From positions 1 to 42,289 of the forward strand of contig JAQSDX010000031.1 of assembly GCA_029946125.1 (NCBI GenBank): a DNA stretch of 42,289 nucleotides, read 5' to 3'. The notes below the pieces were generated by a model that saw only the letters and a program-made list of their open reading frames with translations, did not search any database and had not been told where the DNA came from. Of this stretch, positions 25,560 to 33,964 are shown in pieces (position 1 is the first letter of the stretch; the number at the start of each line of letters is the position of its first letter). Position numbers and translations under genes: made by a program. Source of the DNA: Candidatus Methylobacter titanis (GTDB lineage Bacteria > Pseudomonadota > Gammaproteobacteria > Methylococcales > Methylomonadaceae).

Positions 25560-27692
25560 TCAATATCGCGCGTCTTGCGGTTTTTTATCCTTCGGCCAAT
25601 CCTTTACTTTGTCCGGGAAATCGGGACGTGGCTGGTGGGAGAAATACTCGGCGACATCAACAGCTTCTTGATCAGAAAGACCGCCTTGCCCCAGAGGAAA
25701 CTTCTCGTGCAATCCTATTGGCATGTTTCTTTTCACAAACGCCGCGGCTGTATAGGTGCGGGCCATACCGGCGCCTATGTTGAATGAATCATCTCCCCAT
25801 AGCGGAGGATAAATGTATCGACCATCCGCCTGTTTCAAGCCTTCGCCTTCTTTGCCGTGACACACAGCACACTGTAGCGAATAGACTTTTTTGCCGTTTT
25901 CAATATCTGGCTTGATTGCCGTATCAACCTTGCCCACACCACGGCCAGCGACTTTGTCCTGCGACTTGGTTTCACCTTTCATCCAATTGAAATAGGCCAC
26001 CATCGCCTTCATGTCTGCGGATTCCACCGCTAGCGGTTTGCCGTTCATTGAACGCCTGAAACAGCCATTGATCCGGTCTTCAAGTGTGATGATTCTTGAC
26101 GCACGTGGGGCATAGCCTGGAAAGAAAGCAGAAACACCCACGAAAGGCGAACCATCAGCCACGGTGCCTGCGTTCAGGTGACAACTTGTGCAATTCAGTG
26201 CATTACCGACGTTCTGTGGCAATAATGCTTGGGTTTCAAGGTGCAAACGCATGCCGCGAATCAACTGCTCTGGGTTGGGTTGGGTAAGCAGATTCGCTAG
26301 ACGCGGAGTTTCAAATTTGGGGGAATCTATGGTCTGAGAGTCGAGTTGTCGGTGCAATTTCTTAACCTGAGCTGCATTGATTGGCCCGGCGTTATTGCCC
26401 CAACTTTCACGCACAAAGCTCAGGATTTCAGCCAATTCCTGATCAGCCAATCGACTGAAAGCCGGCATGGTGTATACGCGCGGGTGCGCCGCCGTTTGCG
26501 CTGTTTTCCAACCCGTCAAGGTGATATGAACAAGTGTCGATGGATCCGACGATGTAACAGAAGCGTTCTGCGCTAACGACGGGAAGATTCCTTTTACTCC
26601 CGCACCATCCTGACGATGGCAAGCGACGCAGAATTGCAGATAGCCTAACCCACCCCGTGTGGAGAAAAGGTTGAGAGGAATTGTTGATGTCGCCGCATGA
26701 ACTGGCACTGCGGGTATAGGTAAATCGTTTTTCCCGGGTGGCAGCGATTTCAGATAGATGGCAATGGCTGTCAAATCGTCATCGCTAAAGTATTGGGTGC
26801 TGTGATGAATGACTTCGACCATGCTGCCGGAAACGCTACCGAAGCGATTCTGCCCGGTCTTAAGCAGCAAGACAGTATCTTCCACTGCCCATAAGTTACG
26901 CAGACTGAGTGCTCGCCAAGCCTCTACCGTTTCGCCTGAAAGATAGAATTTGCCGTTAGAACCTTCTTGAGTCATAGCTTTCTCTTGAAAGCCAATGCCG
27001 CGGGGCGTGTGGCAGGCACCGCAATGTCCCGGACCTTGTACCAAATAAGCTCCGCGGTTCCATCTGGCATCTTTGTTCGTATCAGACTTGAAGGGAGTCC
27101 CATCAAGGAATGCCCCGTTCCAGAGCGACAGACCCCAACGCATGCTGAACGGCCAGGACATCTCCGCAGGCTTGTTGAGCTGCTTGACTGGCGCAACTCC
27201 CTGAGTCAGATAAGCGTACAACGCGCGCATGTCTTCACCGCTCATCTTGGCGTAGGAAGGGTATGGCATGGCGGAGTACAGATTGCGCCCATCTGAGGCG
27301 ACTCCCTTGCGCATGGCGCGATCAAATTGCTCAAAAGAATACTTACCGATGCCTGTTTCGACATCGGGTGTTATGTTGGTGGAATAGAGTGAGCCAAACG
27401 GCGTCTTGAGTTCCAATCCGCCGGACATCAATTTTTCATTGGGTACGGTGTGGCAGGCGATGCAGTCTCCCAGGCGGGCCACATACTCCCCACGATTGAT
27501 CAGAGCTGATTTCTTTTCGAAAGCCGTGGTTACTTGTAAAGCGAGATTAGCTCCAGATGGCCTAAGTTCAATAGCCCAAGCACAGTGACTGAAAAGCAAC
27601 AACGCGCCAATAAGCAGCACCGGATAAAACTTAGTAGTAGCTATTACAAACCTCCTTAAAGTGTCAAACAGCTTTGAAAATGTGCCCGTCAA
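25560..27692 (-). CDS. pentaheme cytochrome c: triheme dehydrogenase-type cytochrome fused to a TsdA-like thiosulfate dehydrogenase
   Basis: 710 aa periplasmic protein with a signal peptide (about 1-40, ending AWA). Five CxxCH sites are present: C77-H81, C224-H228, C355-H359, C501-H505 and C608-H612. The first three with ISTNITPD-like YSTNITPDVETGIG and RGAYLVQGPGHCGACHTPR match the triheme subunit of alcohol/gluconate dehydrogenases. From about 470 onward it resembles TsdA: ALNCTSCHLNAGT, PFVGVSAFFPGYAPRA, LEDRINGCFRRSMNG and LQCAVCHGKEGEG. C544 in INGCFRRS corresponds to the unusual Cys heme ligand of TsdA, which oxidises thiosulfate to tetrathionate. Start is TTG with AGAGG about 8 bases upstream. 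A truncated IS element ends 25 bp upstream, so the original promoter may be lost. Confidence 0.85.
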   Translation of the reverse strand: MTGTFSKLFDTLRRFVIATTKFYPVLLIGALLLFSHCAWAIELRPSGANLALQVTTAFEKKSALINRGEYVARLGDCIACHTVPNEKLMSGGLELKTPFGSLYSTNITPDVETGIGKYSFEQFDRAMRKGVASDGRNLYSAMPYPSYAKMSGEDMRALYAYLTQGVAPVKQLNKPAEMSWPFSMRWGLSLWNGAFLDGTPFKSDTNKDARWNRGAYLVQGPGHCGACHTPRGIGFQEKAMTQEGSNGKFYLSGETVEAWRALSLRNLWAVEDTVLLLKTGQNRFGSVSGSMVEVIHHSTQYFSDDDLTAIAIYLKSLPPGKNDLPIPAVPVHAATSTIPLNLFSTRGGLGYLQFCVACHRQDGAGVKGIFPSLAQNASVTSSDPSTLVHITLTGWKTAQTAAHPRVYTMPAFSRLADQELAEILSFVRESWGNNAGPINAAQVKKLHRQLDSQTIDSPKFETPRLANLLTQPNPEQLIRGMRLHLETQALLPQNVGNALNCTSCHLNAGTVADGSPFVGVSAFFPGYAPRASRIITLEDRINGCFRRSMNGKPLAVESADMKAMVAYFNWMKGETKSQDKVAGRGVGKVDTAIKPDIENGKKVYSLQCAVCHGKEGEGLKQADGRYIYPPLWGDDSFNIGAGMARTYTAAAFVKRNMPIGLHEKFPLGQGGLSDQEAVDVAEYFSHQPRPDFPDKVKDWPKDKKPQDARY

Positions 27693-27717
27693 GAGCGTCC
27701 TCTCAAGAAGCTCATAT

Positions 27718-28381
27718 TAAGCTAATTTCTCGGCTTTCGCTTTGAAACTGTTTAAAGGCGCGTAGACAGTGCTATTAAACAGCGTGGCAAATTGCTTAAT
27801 GCCCATATCGATGCCAACGATGGTCGTTGATTTATGCGGCAATAACTCGGCTTCATATTCGGTTTGAATGGAAATATACCAGTATTTCCCTTTACGGCTT
27901 ACGGTGATGTTCTTGGCTTCGCCGACAATCTTGCGGCTATTACGATAGTTTAACCAACCGATTTTTGGCAAAAACACTTGGCTTTTTTCTTGGTCTATCT
28001 TAAAACCTTGCGGGTAGCGAAAGCTGTCGCGCTGGCCTTTTTTCTTGAAAACAGGGATACGTTTTAACGGCTGGTTTTTGTCAAACGCATCTTTAAAGGC
28101 TTTCTCCAAATCCTTGAGTTTTTGCTGTATTGCCTGGGATGGCAGTTCTCTTAAGAAGCCGCATTCATCGTATTGTTTCCATAAGGTTGCCCAGAAGTTA
28201 AGCTCTTGATACCACAGCAACGGCGCTTTTTGTTCAAGGCGATCAAGATTTAGCGCCAGTCCTTTATTCCAGACAAAGCGACTTCCGCCCGCAAAGTTAG
28301 CTAATTGCTGGCTAACCGCTGGCTAACCGCTGGCGTTGCTTTGAGCTGGAACTTAAAGGCTTTGCGTATAGTCTTTTTCAT
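27718..28381 (-). pseudogene. tnpB: IS200/IS605-family TnpB, frameshifted and truncated
   Basis: N-terminal half of a TnpB. From ATG 28381 it reads MKKTIRKAFKFQLKATPAVS and then breaks: an 11-bp tandem duplication (28307-28317 and 28318-28328, GCTGGCTAACC) shifts the frame. Removing one copy restores QQLANFAGGSRFVWNKGLAL and then LLWYQELNFWATLWKQ. The rest reads normally through FKIDQEKSQVFLPKIGW to GIDMGIKQFATL (first RuvC aspartate) and ends at EKLA followed by a stop. The second half, with the remaining RuvC motifs and the zinc ribbon, is missing. Confidence 0.88.
28307..28328. repeat. 11-bp tandem duplication inside tnpB
   Basis: GCTGGCTAACC occurs twice in a row and is followed by a partial third GCTGG. 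The unit length is not a multiple of 3 and breaks the tnpB frame, so it arose after the gene was functional. Confidence 0.85.
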
Positions 28382-28413
28382 AGTGCTATACTAGCATAAT
28401 TTTTAATTGGTCT

Positions 28414-28819
28414 ATGCAAAACAATCAAGACATTCGTCATGGTAGGCACTGTGTTTTTAATCTTCATGTTCATTTGGTCTTTGTGACCAAATACCGCCGT
28501 GGCGTATTCACTCAAAGCGTGATTGATGATCTAAGGGACATCTTCACCCAGGTTTGTGCTGACTTTGAAGCGGAACTGGTAGAGTTTGATGGCGAGGACG
28601 ATCATGTTCATCTGTCCACCAAAAGTTTCGATCTCGTCATTGGTGAACAGTCTTAAAGGGGTATCAAGCCGAATGATTCGCAAGAAGGATTATCCTGAAA
28701 TCAAAAAGAAATTGTGGAGGGGCGCATTATGGTCGCCCAGTTACTTTGCCGGGAGTTGCGGTGGCGCGCCTATAGCTATTATTCGTCAATACATTGAACA
28801 ACAAAGAACGCCAAAATAG
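28414..28819 (+). pseudogene. tnpA: IS200-type TnpA transposase (HUH/Y1), frameshifted
   Basis: The first part reads HCVFNLHVHLVFVTKYRRGV and DHVHL, the HUH motif. It then changes frame into PPKVSISSLVNSLKGVSSR, SYFAGSCGGAPI and IIRQYIEQQ, which carries the catalytic tyrosine. Family members usually read DHVHLLVNYPPKV here; about 11 bases are missing after DHVHL (near 28614), which breaks the frame. It is divergent from tnpB, as in IS605 elements. The element can no longer make its own transposase. Confidence 0.85.
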
Positions 28820-28847
28820 ATTATTTTGCTAACTGAGCCGCTTACAT

Positions 28848-28867
28848 CCCCGCCCTGAACGGCGGGG
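28848..28867. repeat. terminal hairpin of the IS200/IS605-type element
   Basis: CCCCGCC-CTGAAC-GGCGGGG, a perfect 7-bp stem, followed by TTTTACG. It lies after the tnpA stop and marks this end of the element. The same CCTGAA...GGGTTTTACG pattern occurs alone at 15599-15620. Confidence 0.7.
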
Positions 28868-28975
28868 TTTTACGCTACTTAGTGATAAACAGATTCAATA
28901 TAATTGCGATATCAAATCCAATATTTCAAACTATTTGGGATTGGTAAAGTATTGATATTACCAGGAGACATTTTT

Positions 28976-30013
28976 TTGAAACAATCCTTTTATGACCTAA
29001 ATTATTCTGATTTAGAAATAGTCATAAATCAGAATAATTTAAACCACTCAGCAGCGGCAGTTCTTTTTAATTGGCATTATAAGAAAAAAGAAAATACTCA
29101 ATGCCATGATAAAATTGCCAAATGTTCATTGGCCTTTTTTCAAGATAATTTCGACTTTTCTCTACCCGAAATCGATACGGTTCATGAATCAAAAAATGAT
29201 CGAACAGTAAAGTTTCTTTTTAAGCTTAAAGACAATCATAAAATTGAAACTGTCCTAATTCCGTTTCATAATAAATATTCTATTTGTCTTTCATCGCAGG
29301 TTGGCTGTGCAATGAATTGTTCTTTTTGTTTTACCGGAAAACAAGGGCTTAAAAGAAATTTGACTACAAGTGAAATTGTTGGCCAGTTTCTACAGGCTTG
29401 GCGTTGGTTAGCGAAAAACAGACCTGGAGAAGAGAGAATTTTAAATATTGTTTTTATGGGACAAGGCGAACCTTTACATAATTTTGATGCCGTCAAAAAA
29501 GCGTGCGAAATATTTTTATCACAACACGGAACTTCAATTGGTGTTCAAAAAATTACCATTTCAACGGCTGGTTATATTCCTGGACTTAAAAGATGGAGCC
29601 AGGAAATTCCTGGAGTGAACCTTGCGTTATCTCTTCATTCACCCTTTGAAGAAAAGAGGAACGAACTTATTCCCATTAATAAAAAATATCCGCTAGATGA
29701 GGTATTGGCAACTATTGACAAGATACCTTTAAATAAAAAGCAATTTATTACTTATGAATATATTCTGATAAAAGATTTTAATGATTCTCCGGATGATGCT
29801 AAAAAATTGGGAACGATACTGGCTGGTAAAAGTGCTTATATAAACTTAATTCCTTTTAACTCATTCCCGGGATCGCATTATGAGAGTCCGGATTTGGATA
29901 AAATTGAACAGTTTAAAGAAATTTTAGATACTTTTAAAATCCCGACTTTAATAAGAAGTGCTAAAGGCGATGATGTATTAGCAGCATGCGGTCAACTCAA
30001 TTCTAAAAATTAA
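28976..30013 (+). CDS. RlmN/Cfr-family radical SAM RNA methyltransferase (atypical)
   Basis: 345 aa from TTG 28976, which has AGGAG 8 bases upstream; the frame is open to ATG 28904 without a good ribosome site. The radical SAM cluster motif is VGCAMNCSFCFTG, followed by FMGQGEPLHNFDAV, LALSLHSPFEEKRNEL, IPINKKYPLDEVL and the catalytic cysteine in LAACGQL. These proteins methylate A2503 of 23S rRNA (and tRNA for RlmN). GQGEP for GMGEP and LHSP, as in Cfr, set it apart from ordinary housekeeping RlmN. The N-terminal domain is short. The gene is visibly AT-rich, which suggests transfer. Cfr methylates C8 and gives antibiotic resistance, but nothing here proves that activity. Confidence 0.8.
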   Translation: MKQSFYDLNYSDLEIVINQNNLNHSAAAVLFNWHYKKKENTQCHDKIAKCSLAFFQDNFDFSLPEIDTVHESKNDRTVKFLFKLKDNHKIETVLIPFHNKYSICLSSQVGCAMNCSFCFTGKQGLKRNLTTSEIVGQFLQAWRWLAKNRPGEERILNIVFMGQGEPLHNFDAVKKACEIFLSQHGTSIGVQKITISTAGYIPGLKRWSQEIPGVNLALSLHSPFEEKRNELIPINKKYPLDEVLATIDKIPLNKKQFITYEYILIKDFNDSPDDAKKLGTILAGKSAYINLIPFNSFPGSHYESPDLDKIEQFKEILDTFKIPTLIRSAKGDDVLAACGQLNSKN

Positions 30014-30510
30014 ATAGCTATCGAGTGCCAGTGAATGGGGTCGGGCCAAGTCAACAATATGTTTTCATGGAAAAAAATACATAAAACCTGAAATTTAACC
30101 GATAAATCACCGGATGAGCCGGTGATTTTCATGTTACACCTTTTAGAAGTAGTTTATCGACTAACTGCTAAGGGGCGTTAACCACCCGACGAACAAAGAG
30201 AGCCAACTCCTCTCAATTTTTGATCAATCTTGACGGTCGCTTGTCGACCAATAGCGGACTGCTACGTTGCCGTTGTGAGTGACAGCACTTGAATGGATAG
30301 CTGCCTTCCTGACAGTTTAGCTATATATGCTTGATCATAAAACCTGAATCAGTGGCCTAGTGGTTGGCAATATTGCATACTTATTCCGTGGATGCAGTAA
30401 ATTTGCGATGATTAGAGGAGTTATTGGGGTATTGGGATATTGGGTTGCAAAAAGCGGCAATCCAACTTACGCTACTATGGTTGATTTTTTATTTTAAAAA
30501 TATTATATCT
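30014..30510. other. intergenic with hairpin and repeat-like sequence
   Basis: About 497 bp. It contains the perfect hairpin at 30104-30128 and a stretch at 30222-30250 (TGACGGTCGCTTGTCGACCA) similar to 36511-36530. An AGAGGAG at 30414-30420 sits only 3 bases before a TTG whose frame leads into the next gene; that spacing is too short. No gene recognised. Confidence 0.5.
30104..30128. terminator. perfect hairpin after the radical SAM gene
   Basis: AAATCACCGG-ATGAG-CCGGTGATTT, 10-bp arms with A-tract/T-tract flanks. It lies about 90 bp after the stop codon. The stem's T-rich end and following TTC suggest a bidirectional terminator, though the T-run is short. Confidence 0.6.
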
Positions 30511-30960
30511 ATGGAAGACTTCGCAGGTGCTTATTTAGCAAGAAAAAATGATATTTTTGCGTTACCTAGAGATCAAAATCATACAATTGCTATTTTTCAT
30601 TTGGGCGGGATAGCGGTTGAGTGTCGCCTAAAATCCTTATTGCTTGATTATCATCGAATTAACAAGTTTGATAAAAATAGCAACCGACCGAAAGATTCCA
30701 TGTACAATCAACCTGTTATGAATCCGAGTCATGGTTTATTGACAGCTCTCAAACGCATGTCCGACTTTCACAAAAAAGCTAAGTCGGATATTCAGCTATT
30801 GAAGCATCTTCAAACCATCCTTTATCCGTTAGGTTCAACTGAGGTTGATTACATCAGCTTGAGATATATTCCTCAAACCACTCAATCTCAAGAAGATTGG
30901 CAAAAAAGTTTTGATTATGTTTGTGGTTGGTTAGAAAAAAACGAGAAAACAATCCTATGA
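30511..30960 (+). CDS. HEPN-like protein, first gene of a two-gene module
   Basis: 149 aa from ATG 30511 (the frame is open to 30424, but the extra residues look non-coding). Mostly helical. HLGGIAVECRLKSLLLDYHR resembles the second helix of HEPN-fold proteins, and NPSHGLLTALKRM is like a later HEPN helix. The RNase motif R-x4-6-H of HEPN toxins is not clearly present, so catalysis is doubtful. It overlaps the next gene by 4 bases (ATGA), so the two are co-translated. AT-rich like its partner. The fold call is inference from short motifs. Confidence 0.5.
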   Translation: MEDFAGAYLARKNDIFALPRDQNHTIAIFHLGGIAVECRLKSLLLDYHRINKFDKNSNRPKDSMYNQPVMNPSHGLLTALKRMSDFHKKAKSDIQLLKHLQTILYPLGSTEVDYISLRYIPQTTQSQEDWQKSFDYVCGWLEKNEKTIL

Positions 30961-33572
30961 ATGCTGCAATCCAACTCAGAAAGGCTCTGAATCAGAAGTT
31001 TCCAAAACAATTTGAATTGGATATTGGTGAAGGCGGATTTGTTTTACTAACCATCATTTCAAATCAGTTTAAAAAAAAGACCCGAAAAGAACGCTTAGAG
31101 CTAGTTGAACCATTAATTAAAGAATTGGAGTTAACGCCAGGAATCATAGAGCTTTATACCTCTGAAGAAGCGACTAATGAGGGCGTTTCAATTTCAAACA
31201 CAGAAGATGCCGCTCCTTTATCATGGCAAGATGCAGTGGGAATGTTATCTGCGGGTAAAACCTCATTTGCTAAAAAACCGAAACATTCTATTAAGCGCGT
31301 GGTGTTTTATTCTTATAAAGGCGGCGTTGGACGAACTACCGCGTTAATTCAAACCGCTTTTCAATTAACAAGACAAGGCAAGCGTGTTGTTTTAGTAGAT
31401 ATGGATGTAGAAGCCCCAGGATTACAAGCTTTGTTACCGCCTATTGATAAGCCTGTTGATGAAGGCTTGATTGATTATTTATGGGAACGACAAACGTGTT
31501 TTTTTGATGAGCATCATCAGCCGAAAATTGAATTAACCAATATCATTTATAGCGTTAAAGATAGCCAATCACGTCGCGATTTATTTATTGTCCCCGCCGG
31601 AAAAATAGGACAACGTTATATTCAGCGTTTATCCATTCTTTCCACTACGCATTTATTTTCTGCAAACACAGATCCTTGGTATCAATTTGAAGAGGAGCTG
31701 TGGAAGCAATATCAACCCGATATTATGCTGATTGATGCGCGTACCGGATTAAATGAATGGGGCGGATTATCTTTATTACAGCTTGCTGATGAAGCTTTTG
31801 TAGTTTTATATCCCAGTCAACAAAATGCCGAAGGGATTTGTTTTGTTAGAAATTTATTAAAAGAATTAACAGGAGTTCAAGCTAAATTAGTTTTATCGCC
31901 TATTCCTGTAGGTGAAGCTGGTGATTTCTTAGTAAAAAAAATAAAACCTTTCTTAAATTTAATCGAGGATGAAGAACCGATTTCAATCTACTATGACCTC
32001 AATATTGCAGTCAGCAATCAATTCCCAGTAGAGCCTGCTTTACCTTATTACGCCCCGCTTGCTAATCAACTACTTGAAATTAGCGGCGTTGAAGATACTG
32101 CTACAGTATTGGCAGAATCCAATCGCTTAGAACTTATCAAATCATTAAACTTTCCAGAACGTAACGCAGCGAGTATTTTAGATACTGATTTTGATGCAAT
32201 TTTTCAAAAAACAGCCGACTTTGACCGTTGTTTAGAAGATCAAGTGTGGGTTATTCGGGGTAGAAAAGGCACTGGAAAATCAACGCTATATACTTTATTT
32301 ACCCAACACAGAGAAAATGCTGAAAAACGTTCTCGTGGTCGTTTGGATAATGTGACAATTATTTCAGGACATGGTGTTAGCAATAGCTTTAAACCGAATG
32401 CAGATGTTTTTTCAGATATTCAAAAGCAAATAACAGCCGATGATACAGATTGGTTATCATTATGGCGAGCTTATGCGGTGATTCGACTTTATCAATCTTA
32501 TCCTGAATTTAGCGAAATCATCAAAAAAGCAAAATTAACTGGCTTGCTCTCTCGCTTAAAAAACTTTAGTACAACTGAGTATAGTGCATGGGAATCTAAA
32601 CATACTGCCAAATTATTAGAATTTGTTAATGACATAGAACTCAATGGTTTGTGTCGAGATGCTATCACGCGCTTAAATAGCCATTTAAAAACGAAAAATC
32701 AAAAAATATGGTTGCTTTATGACGATTTAGACCAAGATATTAAAGAAAATACATCTTGGCAAAAAGAAGCCCTTGGTGGATTGATGCGTTTTATTTATGA
32801 CACCAACAATAACAGTTTGTATCAAATTCGCTTTAAAGTTTTTTTGCGCGAAGATATTTGGAGTAATTTGGTTTTTACAAACAAAAGTCATTTTGGCGAC
32901 CAAAGAACTCTACTTTTAAAATGGGACGAAGAAGATTTCTTTCGTCTGGCTTATCGTTTGGCGATTGCAGGGTCAGATAAATTTAGAAATCTTGCTAATC
33001 GCATTATTCCTTTACCTGACAATCAATTGGATGAGTGTAATATAGAATCTTTGCGGCAAATTTTATCGCCTTTATGGGGATTGCGTCGTCAAAAGACTCA
33101 AAATGCTTATGTTTCAACATGGGTTTATTCCCGCTTAACGGACTCAAGTGAAAATACTTATCCTCGCTCATTAACTATTTTATTAAGCAGAGCTAAAGAA
33201 GTTGAGTTGCAGCAATCTCAAGGAAAATCAGTTCCTACTGACCACTTATTACGTTGGAACTCTCTTACTAAAGGCTTAGAGGCAGCTTCCGTAGAACGAT
33301 GTGATTCTATTAAAAATGAATATCCTGAATTATCTGAATTCTTTAATAACATTGGTGAATTAGGGTCATTATTTAGTGAGAAGCAATTAAAAGATTTTTG
33401 GCAAAAGTCAACGCAATTGCACGCACAATTTGAAACTTTTGATGCATTTTTGAAGCGCTTAAAAGATATTGGTATGTTGCAAGATAAAAAATACTCTAAA
33501 AAATATAATTATGCGATTGCCAATATTTATATAGATGGCTTTAATATAAGAACAATGGGGCAAAAGAAATAG
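30957..33572 (+). CDS. KGGVGR-variant ParA-like ATPase fused to a second P-loop NTPase (Sll1717-like)
   Basis: 871 aa. Residues 1-80 form a small N-terminal domain (FVLLTIISNQFKKKTRKERL and IIELYTSEEA). Residues about 112-375 are a MinD/ParA/SIMIBI-type domain with deviant Walker A YSYKGGVGRTTAL (121-128), VVLVDMDVEAPG and DIMLIDARTGLNE. Residues about 400-770 are a second P-loop domain: GRKGTGKSTLYTLF (435-443), Walker B IWLLYDDLD (584-591) and FKVFLREDIWSNL, as in Sll1717-like NTPases. The C-terminal end looks like a winged helix (FLKRLKDIGMLQ). ATG 30957 overlaps the preceding stop. KGGVGR proteins turn up in defence islands; the role here is inferred from architecture and the IS-rich setting. 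Confidence 0.75.
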   Translation: MNAAIQLRKALNQKFPKQFELDIGEGGFVLLTIISNQFKKKTRKERLELVEPLIKELELTPGIIELYTSEEATNEGVSISNTEDAAPLSWQDAVGMLSAGKTSFAKKPKHSIKRVVFYSYKGGVGRTTALIQTAFQLTRQGKRVVLVDMDVEAPGLQALLPPIDKPVDEGLIDYLWERQTCFFDEHHQPKIELTNIIYSVKDSQSRRDLFIVPAGKIGQRYIQRLSILSTTHLFSANTDPWYQFEEELWKQYQPDIMLIDARTGLNEWGGLSLLQLADEAFVVLYPSQQNAEGICFVRNLLKELTGVQAKLVLSPIPVGEAGDFLVKKIKPFLNLIEDEEPISIYYDLNIAVSNQFPVEPALPYYAPLANQLLEISGVEDTATVLAESNRLELIKSLNFPERNAASILDTDFDAIFQKTADFDRCLEDQVWVIRGRKGTGKSTLYTLFTQHRENAEKRSRGRLDNVTIISGHGVSNSFKPNADVFSDIQKQITADDTDWLSLWRAYAVIRLYQSYPEFSEIIKKAKLTGLLSRLKNFSTTEYSAWESKHTAKLLEFVNDIELNGLCRDAITRLNSHLKTKNQKIWLLYDDLDQDIKENTSWQKEALGGLMRFIYDTNNNSLYQIRFKVFLREDIWSNLVFTNKSHFGDQRTLLLKWDEEDFFRLAYRLAIAGSDKFRNLANRIIPLPDNQLDECNIESLRQILSPLWGLRRQKTQNAYVSTWVYSRLTDSSENTYPRSLTILLSRAKEVELQQSQGKSVPTDHLLRWNSLTKGLEAASVERCDSIKNEYPELSEFFNNIGELGSLFSEKQLKDFWQKSTQLHAQFETFDAFLKRLKDIGMLQDKKYSKKYNYAIANIYIDGFNIRTMGQKK

Positions 33573-33964
33573 CAGCGAGTAAGCTCCGGCGGTTGGCGAG
33601 GCGTAATCGGAGGATCACTACTTCGAAATGTGCGATTACGCAAGCTAATTGCACCTACATTTTGAATGACAGCTTATTGTCATTTGTTGACCCAGCATTT
33701 TAAATCTTATCTGGCAGCTCAGGGTCGTAACCGGATGTTCATCAATGATCTTCGGTGATCCGGTTGGCTATATGTGTAGTTCTGATTCTGGAGCTATCTT
33801 GTCCATTGAAACGCCAATAGCCGTTTGAACTCTTGTTACCGGAATCGGCACCGGAACCAATTTAGACCACGTGATTGGGAATATTCGATCCCGCCCATAG
33901 GCACTGTGAATTCCAAGGGCTCCAATCTGATCGGGGCCTTATTTATTAGTATTCGTTGGTCCTA
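33573..33964. other. intergenic, 392 bp, nothing recognised
   Basis: GC content returns toward the local average. An inverted repeat AACCGGAT (33729-33736) / ATCCGGTT (33758-33765) with a 21-base loop is present. Frames on both strands are short and match nothing I recognise. Confidence 0.45.

Noticed and set aside
30424-30510. N-terminal extension of the HEPN-like protein from TTG 30424
   Set aside because: The AGAGGAG is only 3 bases away, too close, and the added residues look like translated spacer.
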